Positions 1 through 5,409 of a DNA stretch of 5,409 nucleotides are shown piece by piece. Each line of letters starts with the position of its first letter. Position 1 is the stretch's first letter. Below the pieces are notes generated by a model. That model saw nothing but the letters and a program-made list of their open reading frames with translations. It was not told the DNA's origin and made no database searches. The position numbers and the translations under genes were made by a program. The stretch is from Rhodobacteraceae bacterium UBA6273. Lineage in GTDB: Bacteria; Pseudomonadota; Alphaproteobacteria; Rhodobacterales; Rhodobacteraceae. Where the stretch lies: the NCBI GenBank assembly GCA_002440625.1, contig DJUV01000299.1:1-5409 (forward strand). The letters run 5' to 3'.

Positions 1-2
1 GC

Positions 3-428
3 AAGATCATCGTCGACACCTATGGCGGCGCGGCCCCCCACGGCGGCGGCGCGTTCTCGGGCAAGGACCCTACCAAGGTCGACCGCTCGGCGGCCTATGC
101 CGCGCGCTACCTTGCCAAGAACGTCGTGGCGGCAGGCCTTGCCGAACGCTGCACATTGCAGCTTTCCTACGCGATTGGCGTCGCCAAACCGCTGTCGATC
201 TATGTCGACACCCACGGCACCGGCACCGTCGATGCGGCCCTGATCGAGACGGCGGTGGCCCGGGTCATGGATCTGACGCCGCGCGGCATCCGCACCCATC
301 TTGGCCTCAACAAGCCGATCTACCAGCGCACGGCGGCTTACGGCCATTTCGGCCGCGCGCCGGATGCCGAGGGCGGCTTCAGCTGGGAAAAGACCGATCT
401 GGTCGAGGCGCTGAAAAAGGCGGTATGA
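3..428 (+). CDS. metK: S-adenosylmethionine synthetase, C-terminal part (5' end outside window)
   Basis: MetK makes S-adenosylmethionine from methionine and ATP in the cytoplasm. Only the last 141 residues are present; the reading frame is open from base 3 to the TGA at 426-428, and the family is usually about 385-400 residues. Near the left edge is the glycine-rich family signature GGGAFSGKD (fragment residues 14-22), followed by [15 protein letters not shown], the conserved SYAIGVAKP stretch and the C-terminal TAAYGHFGR and WEKTD blocks. All are hallmark MetK segments of the C-terminal and central domains. The tail has an insertion-like APDAEGGF between GHFGR and WEKTD. The start and any upstream regulation lie outside the window. 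The following gene, queF, starts 86 nt downstream after two hairpins, so metK may end its own transcript. Identification is secure. Confidence 0.97.
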   Translation, partial: KIIVDTYGGAAPHGGGAFSGKDPTKVDRSAAYAARYLAKNVVAAGLAERCTLQLSYAIGVAKPLSIYVDTHGTGTVDAALIETAVARVMDLTPRGIRTHLGLNKPIYQRTAAYGHFGRAPDAEGGFSWEKTDLVEALKKAV

Positions 429-434
429 TCGCTG

Positions 435-454
435 GGCGCCCCCGGACGGGCGCC
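435..454 (+). other. Inverted repeat after metK
   Basis: A perfect 7-bp stem, GGCGCCC (435-441) and GGGCGCC (448-454), encloses a 6-nt loop six bases after the metK stop. No T-rich run follows it, so it is not a classical terminator alone. It may stabilise the metK mRNA end or help the stronger hairpin at 471-491. In DNA this GC-rich a 7-bp stem could also be chance. Confidence 0.4.
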
Positions 455-470
455 TTGCAGGACTATCCGG

Positions 471-500
471 GGCGGGCCATCGTGGCCCGCCTTGTCGTTT
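471..500 (+). terminator. Probable intrinsic terminator between metK and queF
   Basis: A perfect 9-bp GC-rich stem, GGCGGGCCA (471-479) and TGGCCCGCC (483-491), has a 3-nt loop and is followed by a T-rich tract TTGTCGTTT (492-500). This fits a rho-independent terminator for metK. The tract runs almost into the queF ribosome binding site at 504-509. If it acts as a terminator, queF needs readthrough or a promoter that I cannot identify; the hairpin might instead tune queF expression. Confidence 0.55.
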
Positions 501-503
501 CAA

Positions 504-509
504 AAGGGA
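504..509 (+). promoter_or_regulatory. Ribosome binding site of queF
   Basis: AAGGGA lies 5 nt before the ATG at 515. It decides the queF start: the in-frame ATG at 425, which overlaps the metK stop, has no comparable site and would add 30 residues encoded by the hairpin region. Confidence 0.75.
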
Positions 510-514
510 ACGCC

Positions 515-979
515 ATGACCACGACCGATGTGTCCGGCCTGAGCCAGCTTGGCCAGAAGACGGACCTGCCCGCCTCGCCCGAGGCGGCGGTGCTTGAGAA
601 GGTTCCGGCGGGACATGCCGGCACGCTTTACGTCGTGCGCTTCACCGCGCCCGAATTCACCTCACTCTGCCCGATGACGGGGCAGCCCGATTTCGCCCAT
701 ATCGTCATCGACTACATCCCCCGCGACTGGCTGGTGGAGAGCAAGAGCCTCAAGCTCTACCTCCACTCCTTCCGCAACCACGGCGCCTTCCACGAGGATT
801 GCACCATCGACATCGGCAAGCGGCTGGTCGGGCTGCTTGATCCCGAATGGCTCAGGGTCGGCGCCTACTGGTTTCCGCGCGGCGGCATCCCGATCGATGT
901 CTTCTGGCAGACCGGGACCCCGCCGGAGGGCGTCTGGATTCCCGATCAGGGCGTCCAGCCCTATCGCGGCCGGGGTTGA
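515..979 (+). CDS. queF: NADPH-dependent 7-cyano-7-deazaguanine (preQ0) reductase, short YkvM type
   Basis: QueF reduces the nitrile of preQ0 to the aminomethyl group of preQ1 with two NADPH, a cytoplasmic step of queuosine tRNA modification. The 154-residue product has the length of the single-domain tunnelling-fold (Bacillus YkvM) type, not the longer two-domain E. coli type. The QueF signature ESKSLKLY is at residues 75-82. The CPMTGQPD block gives the nitrile-attacking cysteine (Cys52) and the proton-relay aspartate (Asp59). FHE at 92-94 supplies the conserved His-Glu pair (His93, Glu94) of the substrate pocket. The spacing matches the Bacillus enzyme (Cys55, Asp62, His96, Glu97) with a constant offset of 3. 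The start at 515 is chosen because it has a good ribosome binding site and gives the normal N-terminus. It lies between metK and trmB, a tRNA-modification and SAM context. No key residue is missing. Confidence 0.96.
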   Translation: MTTTDVSGLSQLGQKTDLPASPEAAVLEKVPAGHAGTLYVVRFTAPEFTSLCPMTGQPDFAHIVIDYIPRDWLVESKSLKLYLHSFRNHGAFHEDCTIDIGKRLVGLLDPEWLRVGAYWFPRGGIPIDVFWQTGTPPEGVWIPDQGVQPYRGRG

Positions 980-1028
980 CCCGGCGCGCTGCCTGACGCT
1001 ACTGGGCAGCTTCAACCGAGGCCCGGCG

Positions 1029-1733
1029 ATGATGCAAGACGAGACCGAGACGACCACGGCACGGCGCAATTTCTACGGCCGTATCCACGGCAAGACGCTG
1101 CGGCCGGCGCAGAAGGTCTATCTGTCGGAGGATCTCGACAGCCTGAGGCCGCGGGGCGTGACGCGGGCGGAAAATCCCGAGCGCGAGCCGGTTGATCCCG
1201 CCGGCATCTTCGGCGATGACCGCGCGGTCTGGCTTGAGGTCGGCTTCGGCGGCGGCGAGCATCTGGTGCATATGGCGGCGCGTTATCCCGGCATCGGCAT
1301 CATCGGCGCCGAGCCCTATGTCAACGGCATCGCCATGCTTCTCGGCAAGATCCGCGCGGCCGGGGTGGAAAACCTTGCCGTCCATCCCGGTGACGCGCGC
1401 GACCTGCTCGAGGTGCTGCCGGAGGCTTCGGTGGCGAAGGCCTTCCTCAACTACCCCGATCCCTGGCCGAAGCGCCGCCACCACCGCCGCCGCTTCGTGA
1501 CGCAGGATCATCTCATTCTGCTCGCCCGCGTGATGCGCCCGGGGGCGGAGTTCCGCATCGCCACCGACATTCCCGACTATGTGCGCCAGGCGCTGAAGGA
1601 AGTGCCGAAGGCGGGGTTCGAACTGGTCCTGGAGAGCGCCGAGCCCTGGGCGGACTGGCTTTCGACGCGCTATGAGCAGAAGGCTCTGCGCGAGGGTCGG
1701 GCGCCGCATTACCTGACGTTCTGCAGGCCCTGA
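1029..1733 (+). CDS. trmB: tRNA (guanine-N7-)-methyltransferase
   Basis: TrmB methylates N7 of G46 in the variable loop of tRNAs, using SAM. The 234-residue product is normal for the family. A Rossmann-type SAM site is seen as EVGFGGGEH (residues 70-78) and GAEPY (93-97). The TrmB hallmark [13 protein letters not shown] follows at 143-155, with the catalytically important Asp at 144. ATD (178-180) and the C-terminal TRYEQK (213-218) and PHYLTF blocks complete the pattern. Two ATG codons are adjacent at 1029 and 1032; GAGG at 1018-1021 is 7 nt from the first, which is preferred. Much longer in-frame starts upstream run back through queF and are not credible. The gap from queF is 49 nt and holds only a weak hairpin (988-1010), so co-transcription with queF is likely. 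MetK, upstream, makes its cofactor. Confidence 0.96.
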   Translation: MMQDETETTTARRNFYGRIHGKTLRPAQKVYLSEDLDSLRPRGVTRAENPEREPVDPAGIFGDDRAVWLEVGFGGGEHLVHMAARYPGIGIIGAEPYVNGIAMLLGKIRAAGVENLAVHPGDARDLLEVLPEASVAKAFLNYPDPWPKRRHHRRRFVTQDHLILLARVMRPGAEFRIATDIPDYVRQALKEVPKAGFELVLESAEPWADWLSTRYEQKALREGRAPHYLTFCRP

Positions 1734-1741
1734 CTGCGGAT

Positions 1742-1761
1742 GCCTCCGGCGGGGGTATTTT
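1742..1761 (+). terminator. Short GC-rich hairpin with T-run after trmB; possible family-specific repeat
   Basis: Just after the trmB stop, CCTCC (1743-1747) can pair with GGGGG (1751-1755, including one G-U pair) around the loop GGC, and TATTTT follows directly (1756-1761). This resembles a compact rho-independent terminator for trmB. From memory, intergenic segments of the form GCCTCCGGCGGGG + TATTT followed by an AAGAAG-like end recur in Rhodobacteraceae genomes; here GAAGAAG follows at 1768-1774. That it is a dispersed repeat is recollection and cannot be verified from this window, which holds a single copy. Confidence 0.5.
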
Positions 1762-1839
1762 CGCAACGAAGAAGCGGCAGAGCATGGACCGCCCCCCGCG
1801 CTTGCGCTATCAGCGGGACGATTTCGCGAGGGAGCAATC

Positions 1840-3189
1840 ATGTCCGGCCACGGCACCGCCATTCCGATGACCGCCCGCAAGTCCGGGCCGCTGAAGGGGC
1901 GGGCGGAAGTGCCGGGCGACAAGTCGATTTCGCACCGCTCGCTCATCCTTGGCGCGATGGCGGTGGGCGAGACGAAGGTGACGGGTCTTCTCGAAGGCCA
2001 GGACGTTCTTGATACGGCGAAGGCGATGCGCGCCTTCGGGGCCGAAGTGACACGGCATGGCGAAGGCATCTGGTCGGTCCACGGCGTCGGCGTCGGCGGT
2101 TTTGCCGAACCTTCCAACGTGATCGACTGCGGCAATTCCGGCACCGGTGTCCGGCTCATCATGGGGGCGATGGCGACGACGGCGATGACTGCGACCTTCA
2201 CCGGCGATGCCAGCCTCAACAAGCGGCCGATGGGGCGAGTGACGGACCCTCTGGCGCTCTTTGGGGCGCGGGCCTACGGGCGGCAGGGCGGGCGGCTGCC
2301 GATGACGGTGGTGGGTGCTGCCGATCCGGTGCCGGTGCGCTACACAGTGCCGGTGCCCTCCGCGCAGGTGAAATCGGCGGTGCTGCTTGCCGGGCTGAAC
2401 GCGCCGGGCGAGACCGTGGTGATCGAGAAGGAGCCGACGCGCGACCATTCCGAACGGATGCTGCGCGGCTTCGGCGCGGCGCTGACGGTGGAGGACGCGC
2501 CCGAGGGCCGCATCATCACCCTGACCGGCCAGCCGGAATTGCGCCCGCAGACCGTCGCCGTGCCGCGCGATCCTTCGTCCGCAGCCTTCCCGATCTGTGC
2601 GGCGCTGATCGTCGAGGGTTCGGACATCCTCGTGCCGGGCGTCAGCCAGAACCCGACGAGGAACGGGCTTTACACGACCCTCGTGGAGATGGGCGCCGAT
2701 ATTGAGTTCCAGAACCCGCGCGAGGAAGGCGGCGAGCCGGTCGCGGACCTCCGCGTCCGGTTCTCCTCCCTCAAGGGGATCGAGGTGCCGGAAGAGCGCG
2801 CGGCCAGCATGATCGACGAATATCCGATCCTGTCGGTCGTCGCCGCCTGCGCCGAAGGCGTGACGGTGATGCGCGGCGTCAAGGAACTGCGCGTCAAGGA
2901 AAGCGACCGGATCGACGCCATGGCGCGGGGCCTGGAGGCTTGCGGCGTGAAGGTCGAGGAGAATGAGGATACGCTCATCGTTCACGGGATGGGGCCGGGC
3001 GGCGTGCCGGGCGGGGCGACGGCGAAGACCCATATCGACCACCGGATCGCCATGTCCTTCCTGATCCTCGGGCTCGCGTCGAAAAAGCCGGTCAGCGTCG
3101 ACGACGGTTCGCCCATCGCGACGTCCTTCCCGGTGTTTGAGGGGCTGATGGCAGGGCTTGGCGCGGCGATCGTGCGCCACGAAGGGTAG
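1840..3189 (+). CDS. aroA: 3-phosphoshikimate 1-carboxyvinyltransferase (EPSP synthase), class II
   Basis: AroA joins phosphoenolpyruvate to shikimate-3-phosphate, the sixth step of the shikimate pathway to aromatic amino acids. The 449 residues match the usual size. All four class II signatures are present: GDKS (26-29), SAQVK (174-178), RDHSE (201-205) and NPTR (271-274). Expected active-site residues are Lys28, Ser29, Arg33, Asp326 in DEYP, Glu354 and Arg357 in KESDR, and the HRIAMS block (401-406). The N-terminal [10 protein letters not shown] segment also resembles Agrobacterium CP4 EPSPS. Within NSGTG (99-103), Gly101 stands where CP4 has Ala100, the residue linked to glyphosate insensitivity. 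The ATG at 1840 is preceded by GAGGGAG (1828-1834, 5 nt spacing). The gene follows trmB after 106 nt and a terminator-like hairpin, so it probably starts a new transcript; I could not pick a clear promoter. cmk follows 4 nt later. Confidence 0.97.
   Translation: MSGHGTAIPMTARKSGPLKGRAEVPGDKSISHRSLILGAMAVGETKVTGLLEGQDVLDTAKAMRAFGAEVTRHGEGIWSVHGVGVGGFAEPSNVIDCGNSGTGVRLIMGAMATTAMTATFTGDASLNKRPMGRVTDPLALFGARAYGRQGGRLPMTVVGAADPVPVRYTVPVPSAQVKSAVLLAGLNAPGETVVIEKEPTRDHSERMLRGFGAALTVEDAPEGRIITLTGQPELRPQTVAVPRDPSSAAFPICAALIVEGSDILVPGVSQNPTRNGLYTTLVEMGADIEFQNPREEGGEPVADLRVRFSSLKGIEVPEERAASMIDEYPILSVVAACAEGVTVMRGVKELRVKESDRIDAMARGLEACGVKVEENEDTLIVHGMGPGGVPGGATAKTHIDHRIAMSFLILGLASKKPVSVDDGSPIATSFPVFEGLMAGLGAAIVRHEG
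3181..3186 (+). promoter_or_regulatory. Ribosome binding site of cmk inside the end of aroA
   Basis: GAAGGG is formed by the last two sense codons of aroA. It is 7 nt from the GTG at 3194 and 4 nt from the GTG at 3191, favouring the second. Because it overlaps aroA, ribosomes finishing aroA could restart on cmk, which suggests translational coupling. Confidence 0.6.
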
Positions 3190-3193
3190 GGTG

Positions 3194-3793
3194 GTGATCT
3201 TCACGGTTGCGATCGACGGTCCAGCTGCTGCGGGCAAGGGGACGATTTCCCGAGCGGTTGCGGCACATTTCGGCCTTGCGCATCTCGATACCGGGCTTCT
3301 CTACCGGGCCGTGGGCGCCAAGGGCGGCGATCCCGTCTTGGCGGCGCAGACGCTGACCGAGGCCGACCTTGCGCGCGGGGATTTGAGGACGCTGGAAGCC
3401 GGGCAGGCGGCGAGCCGCGTTGCGATCATCCCCGAGGTCAGGGCGGCGCTTCTCGACTTCCAGCGCCGCTTCGCCCGGCGCGAAGGCGGTGCGGTTCTTG
3501 ACGGGCGCGACATCGGCACGGTGATCTGCCCCGAGGCGGAGGTGAAGCTTTACGTCACCGCCAGCGCCGAGGTCCGCGCCCATCGCCGCTGGCTGGAAGT
3601 GGGTGGCGACGAGGCCCGCGTTCTGGCCGAGGTGAAGGAGCGTGATGCGCGCGACATGGGTCGGGCCGATGCGCCCCTGAAGGCGGCTGCGGATGCGGTG
3701 GTGATTGATAGCAGCGACATGTCGGTGACGGCAGCGACCAGTCTTGCGATCGGGATTGTCGGGGACGCGCTCAGGGCCGCCGGAAAGGTCTGA
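3194..3793 (+). CDS. cmk: Cytidylate kinase (CMP/dCMP kinase)
   Basis: Cmk phosphorylates CMP and dCMP to the diphosphates with ATP in the cytoplasm. The 199-residue product is shorter than the roughly 225-residue E. coli enzyme, with a reduced middle (NMP-binding) region, which I recall as normal for alphaproteobacteria. The P-loop GPAAAGKGT is at residues 9-17 and DTGLLYR at 32-38. The CMP-binding DGRDIGT is at 103-109, and the lid-type RDARD...R with APL is at about 150-162. GTG codons at 3191 and 3194 both fit; 3194 is preferred for ribosome-site spacing and because it gives the family-like N-terminus [14 protein letters not shown] at 3158 inside aroA is less likely. The 4-nt gap after aroA indicates one operon. 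No strong terminator follows, so transcription may continue into the nitroreductase gene. Confidence 0.95.
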   Translation: MIFTVAIDGPAAAGKGTISRAVAAHFGLAHLDTGLLYRAVGAKGGDPVLAAQTLTEADLARGDLRTLEAGQAASRVAIIPEVRAALLDFQRRFARREGGAVLDGRDIGTVICPEAEVKLYVTASAEVRAHRRWLEVGGDEARVLAEVKERDARDMGRADAPLKAAADAVVIDSSDMSVTAATSLAIGIVGDALRAAGKV

Positions 3794-3919
3794 CGCAACG
3801 TAAGCACGGTCGGAGCCGTTCCGCAGCGTCACAAGGCCTTCGGCTTCGGGGCCCACGCCCTAAATGAGTGATGAGAGCCCCGTCTTGAGGCCCGTCAAAT
3901 TGATTGAAGGACGAAAATC

Positions 3920-4552
3920 ATGCTCAACGACATTCTGAACTGGCGCTATGCCACCAAGAAAATGGACCCGTCGAAGGTTGTCTCCGAAGACAAGGTCGAA
4001 CGTATCCTCGAAGCCATCAGCCTCGCCCCCACCTCGAGCGGGCTTCAGCCTTTCGAGGTCATCGTGGTGAAGAACCCCGAGACCCGCGCCAAGCTTCGCG
4101 CCGCCGCCAATGATCAGGCCCAGCTTACCGACGGCTCGCACCTGATCGTGTTCGCGGCCTGGGACAAATACACCGCCGAGCGTATCGACGCGGTGCGCGA
4201 GCAGCTTGAGACCGAACGCGGCTTCAAGAACGAAGGCCTGACCGCCTATTACGAAAACCTCAAGGCGAACTATCTGGTGCAGGGAGCGGAAACGAATTTC
4301 CAGCATGCCGCCCGTCAGGCCTATATCGCCTTCGGAATCGGCCTGACCGCCGCCGCCGAAGAAAAGGTCGATACCACGCCGATGGAGGGTTTCGACCCGG
4401 ACGCATTCGACAAGATCCTCGGCCTGCGCGAACGCGGCCTGCGCTCGGTCGTCATCATGCCGCTTGGCTACCGAGATGCGAGCGAGGACTGGCTGGTGAA
4501 CCTCAAGAAAGTGCGCCGTCCGCGTGACGAGTTCGTCAAGCTTGTCGCCTGA
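3920..4552 (+). CDS. NfsB-like NAD(P)H-dependent FMN nitroreductase family protein
   Basis: The 210-residue product belongs to the nitroreductase (FMN-dependent, usually dimeric) superfamily and is closest in pattern to E. coli NfsB (217 residues), an oxygen-insensitive enzyme that reduces nitroaromatics, quinones and flavins. Seen in order: an N-terminal basic RYATKKMDP (9-17), where FMN phosphate contacts are expected; APTSSGLQPF (36-45), matching the NfsB SPSSTNSQPW block; a mid-protein AARQAYIAFGIGLTAAA helix; then TPMEGFDPDAFD and the C-terminal GLRSVVIMPLGYR and KVRRP blocks typical of FMN binding. The ATG at 3920 has AAGGA at 3907-3911 (8 nt spacing). A 126-nt gap separates it from cmk; it contains only weak hairpins (such as 3848-3861) and no promoter I would defend. 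A strong hairpin follows the stop. The physiological substrate cannot be told from sequence. Confidence 0.9.
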   Translation: MLNDILNWRYATKKMDPSKVVSEDKVERILEAISLAPTSSGLQPFEVIVVKNPETRAKLRAAANDQAQLTDGSHLIVFAAWDKYTAERIDAVREQLETERGFKNEGLTAYYENLKANYLVQGAETNFQHAARQAYIAFGIGLTAAAEEKVDTTPMEGFDPDAFDKILGLRERGLRSVVIMPLGYRDASEDWLVNLKKVRRPRDEFVKLVA

Positions 4553-4561
4553 GGCGCGAAG

Positions 4562-4587
4562 AAGGGCGGCCGACCGCCGCCGCCCTT
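4562..4587 (+). terminator. Probable terminator after the nitroreductase gene
   Basis: Nine bases after the stop, AAGGGCGGC (4562-4570) and GCCGCCCTT (4579-4587) form a perfect 9-bp stem with an 8-nt loop. The right arm ends in TT, but the downstream sequence is only weakly T-rich, so termination may be partial or need Rho. An internal alternative stem GGCGG/CCGCC (4565-4569 with 4574-4578) is also possible. Confidence 0.6.
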
Positions 4588-4614
4588 GCCTTCCGCCCCC
4601 TTTCAGCCTATACG
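4586..4614 (+). promoter_or_regulatory. Candidate sigma-70 promoter for rpsA leader
   Basis: TTGCCT (4586-4591) and TATACG (4609-4614) are separated by exactly 17 nt and match the -35 and -10 consensus at four of six positions each. Transcription would start near 4621, giving an rpsA leader of about 165 nt. It lies directly behind the upstream terminator, a sensible place for an rpsA promoter. Predicted by eye only. Confidence 0.35.
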
Positions 4615-4662
4615 CCCGAGCGTCGAACGGGCCGCAAGTGTCCGGGACAGATGAGGATAGGC

Positions 4663-4693
4663 AGGGTCGGACGTGTCCGGCCCTGATTGTTTT
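4663..4693 (+). terminator. Terminator-like hairpin inside the rpsA leader region
   Basis: AGGGTCGGAC (4663-4672) can pair with GTCCGGCCCT (4675-4684) over nine or ten pairs, including one G-U, with a very tight loop. It is followed by GATTGTTTT (4685-4693). This has the form of a rho-independent terminator but lies about 90 nt before the rpsA start and 110 nt after the nitroreductase stop. It could be a second terminator, an attenuator of rpsA, or the end of a small RNA of about 70 nt starting at the candidate promoter. Confidence 0.5.
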
Positions 4694-4711
4694 CTGAAGA
4701 TCCGGCATGGC

Positions 4712-4752
4712 GGCCAGACCAACCCAAGACCGGCGGAGCCAACCGTCTGGCC
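4712..4752 (+). promoter_or_regulatory. Hairpin in the rpsA 5' leader just upstream of the ribosome binding site
   Basis: GGCCAGAC (4712-4719) and GTCTGGCC (4745-4752) form a perfect 8-bp stem around a 25-nt loop that contains a small GGC/GCC helix (4732-4734 with 4738-4740). It ends 15 nt before the Shine-Dalgarno at 4768-4772. Structured leaders mediate S1 autoregulation in E. coli; a similar role here is inference. Confidence 0.4.
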
Positions 4753-4767
4753 TGAAAACATGTCACA

Positions 4768-4772
4768 AAGGA
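4768..4772 (+). promoter_or_regulatory. Ribosome binding site of rpsA
   Basis: AAGGA within a purine- and A-rich stretch lies 12 nt before the ATG at 4785, longer than the usual 5-9 nt. No better site precedes the in-frame ATG at 4803, so 4785 is kept as the start. The A-rich, loosely spaced site is in keeping with an rpsA leader, where initiation may not rely only on Shine-Dalgarno pairing. Confidence 0.55.
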
Positions 4773-4784
4773 AACTGTAAACGC

Positions 4785-5409
4785 ATGTGCGCTAAAGCCA
4801 CGATGGAGGAATTCGAAGCCCTCCTCAAAGAAAGCTTCGAGATCGACACCCCGGATGAGGGTTCGGTCGTCAAAGGCAAGGTCATCGCCATCGAGGCGGG
4901 CCAGGCAATCATTGACGTCGGCTACAAGATGGAAGGCCGCGTCGATCTGAAAGAATTCGCAAACCCCGGCGAAACGCCCGACATCAGCATCGGCGATGAA
5001 GTCGAGGTCTATCTAGACCGCGTCGAGAACGTCCGCGGCGAGGCCGTGCTGTCGCGCGAGAAAGCCCGCCGCGAAGAGGCATGGGACCGTCTCGAGCAAG
5101 CCTATGCCAAGGAGGAGCGCGTCGATGGCGCCATCTTCGGTCGCGTCAAGGGCGGCTTCACTGTCGACCTCGGCGGCGCCGTGGCCTTCCTTCCGGGCAG
5201 CCAGGTCGATGTTCGTCCGGTGCGTGACGCCGGCCCGCTCATGGGCATGAAGCAGCCGTTCCAGATCCTCAAGATGGACCGCCGCCGTGGCAACATCGTT
5301 GTCTCGCGCCGCGCGATCCTTGAGGAAAGCCGCGCCGAACAGCGCGCCGAAGTCATCGGCAACCTCACCGAAGGTCAGGTTGTGGACGGCGTGGTCAAGA
5401 ACATCACCG
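4785..5409 (+). CDS. rpsA: 30S ribosomal protein S1, N-terminal part (3' end outside window)
   Basis: S1 binds mRNA on the small ribosomal subunit and helps initiation. The 208 residues present, open to the window edge, are under half of the usual protein of about 550-570 residues. MEEFEALLKESFE is the typical alphaproteobacterial start. A first S1 (OB-fold) domain spans about residues 24-92 (GSVVKGKVIAIEAGQAIIDVG ... GEAVLSREKA). A second spans about 109-177, with FGRVKGGFTVDLGG and AFLPGSQVD, and VVSRRAILEE as its end. A third begins near 195 (TEGQVVDGVVKNIT). The first two are the divergent ribosome-docking domains in E. coli; the RNA-binding repeats lie beyond the window. The start at 4785 (MCAKATMEEF) is chosen over 4803 because of AAGGA at 4768-4772. 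The usual cmk-rpsA adjacency is interrupted by the nitroreductase gene. Confidence 0.96.
   Translation, partial: MCAKATMEEFEALLKESFEIDTPDEGSVVKGKVIAIEAGQAIIDVGYKMEGRVDLKEFANPGETPDISIGDEVEVYLDRVENVRGEAVLSREKARREEAWDRLEQAYAKEERVDGAIFGRVKGGFTVDLGGAVAFLPGSQVDVRPVRDAGPLMGMKQPFQILKMDRRRGNIVVSRRAILEESRAEQRAEVIGNLTEGQVVDGVVKNIT

Noticed and set aside
425..514. Upstream ATG at 425 as the queF start
   Set aside because: It would encode 30 extra residues through the two hairpins and lacks a clear ribosome site; the ATG at 515 has AAGGGA at 5 nt and gives the normal QueF N-terminus.
429..514. preQ1 riboswitch in front of queF
   Set aside because: The gap is filled by GC-rich simple hairpins and lacks the C-rich loop and A-rich tail pseudoknot pattern expected for a preQ1 aptamer.
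988..1010. Hairpin GCTGCC/GGCAGC between queF and trmB as a terminator
   Set aside because: Only six base pairs plus one G-U with a 9-nt loop and no T-run; it is plausibly chance, and the 49-nt gap suits co-transcription.
999..2222. Minus-strand open frame (407 codons) across trmB and the start of aroA
   Set aside because: Antisense to two clear genes and spanning their intergenic region; composition is typical of a GC shadow, with no family motif.
1810..3237. Long minus-strand open frame (475 codons) opposite aroA
   Set aside because: It mirrors a well-supported aroA gene; in GC-rich DNA the antisense frames stay open. The translation is rich in Arg, His and Ala, has no recognisable domain, and no ribosome site stands out.
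3831..3861. Terminator after cmk
   Set aside because: Possible stems (GGCC/GGCC at 3835-3853 and GGGC/GCCC at 3849-3860) are short, compete with each other, and have no T-tract.
3860..4708. Minus-strand open frame (282 codons) opposite the nitroreductase and rpsA leader
   Set aside because: Mostly the reverse of the nitroreductase gene and its terminator; no domain is recognised, and the + strand gene explains the coding signal.
1..5409. A new multi-gene system, mobile element, CRISPR array or defence island
   Set aside because: All seven genes belong to well-known families with intact motifs, codon style is uniform, and no spaced repeats, integrase, transposase or tRNA attachment site is visible.

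Overview
The window looks like ordinary core chromosome of an alphaproteobacterium, most probably Rhodobacterales/Rhodobacteraceae. This rests on uniformly high GC with strong G/C third positions, a class II (CP4-like) EPSP synthase, a short alphaproteobacterial-type cytidylate kinase, the aroA-cmk-...-rpsA order, and a GC-rich intergenic hairpin of a kind I recall from Rhodobacteraceae. I cannot name a genus. All seven genes lie on the + strand. No mobile element, CRISPR array, tRNA or rRNA is visible.

Left part (3-1733): the 3' end of metK (S-adenosylmethionine synthetase), then queF (preQ0 reductase of queuosine synthesis), then trmB (tRNA m7G46 methyltransferase). These fit a SAM/tRNA-modification neighbourhood: MetK makes the methyl donor used by TrmB, and SAM is also consumed later in queuosine synthesis, downstream of QueF. 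Two tandem hairpins, the second followed by a T-rich tract, separate metK from queF.

Middle (1734-3793): a short terminator-like hairpin follows trmB. Next come aroA (5-enolpyruvylshikimate-3-phosphate synthase) and cmk (cytidylate kinase), 4 nt apart and probably translationally coupled. The EPSP synthase carries all class II signature motifs but has Gly where the glyphosate-insensitive CP4 enzyme has Ala100.

Right part (3794-5409): an NfsB-like FMN nitroreductase gene sits between cmk and rpsA, which are more often neighbours. It is followed by a strong hairpin, and then by a leader region before rpsA (ribosomal protein S1, cut by the window end). That leader holds a possible sigma-70 promoter, a terminator-like hairpin with a T-rich tail, an upstream copy of the terminator's right arm that could act as an anti-terminator, and a hairpin just before the Shine-Dalgarno sequence. 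This possible attenuator or autoregulatory leader is the most interesting non-coding feature. I found no evidence of a wholly new multi-gene system.
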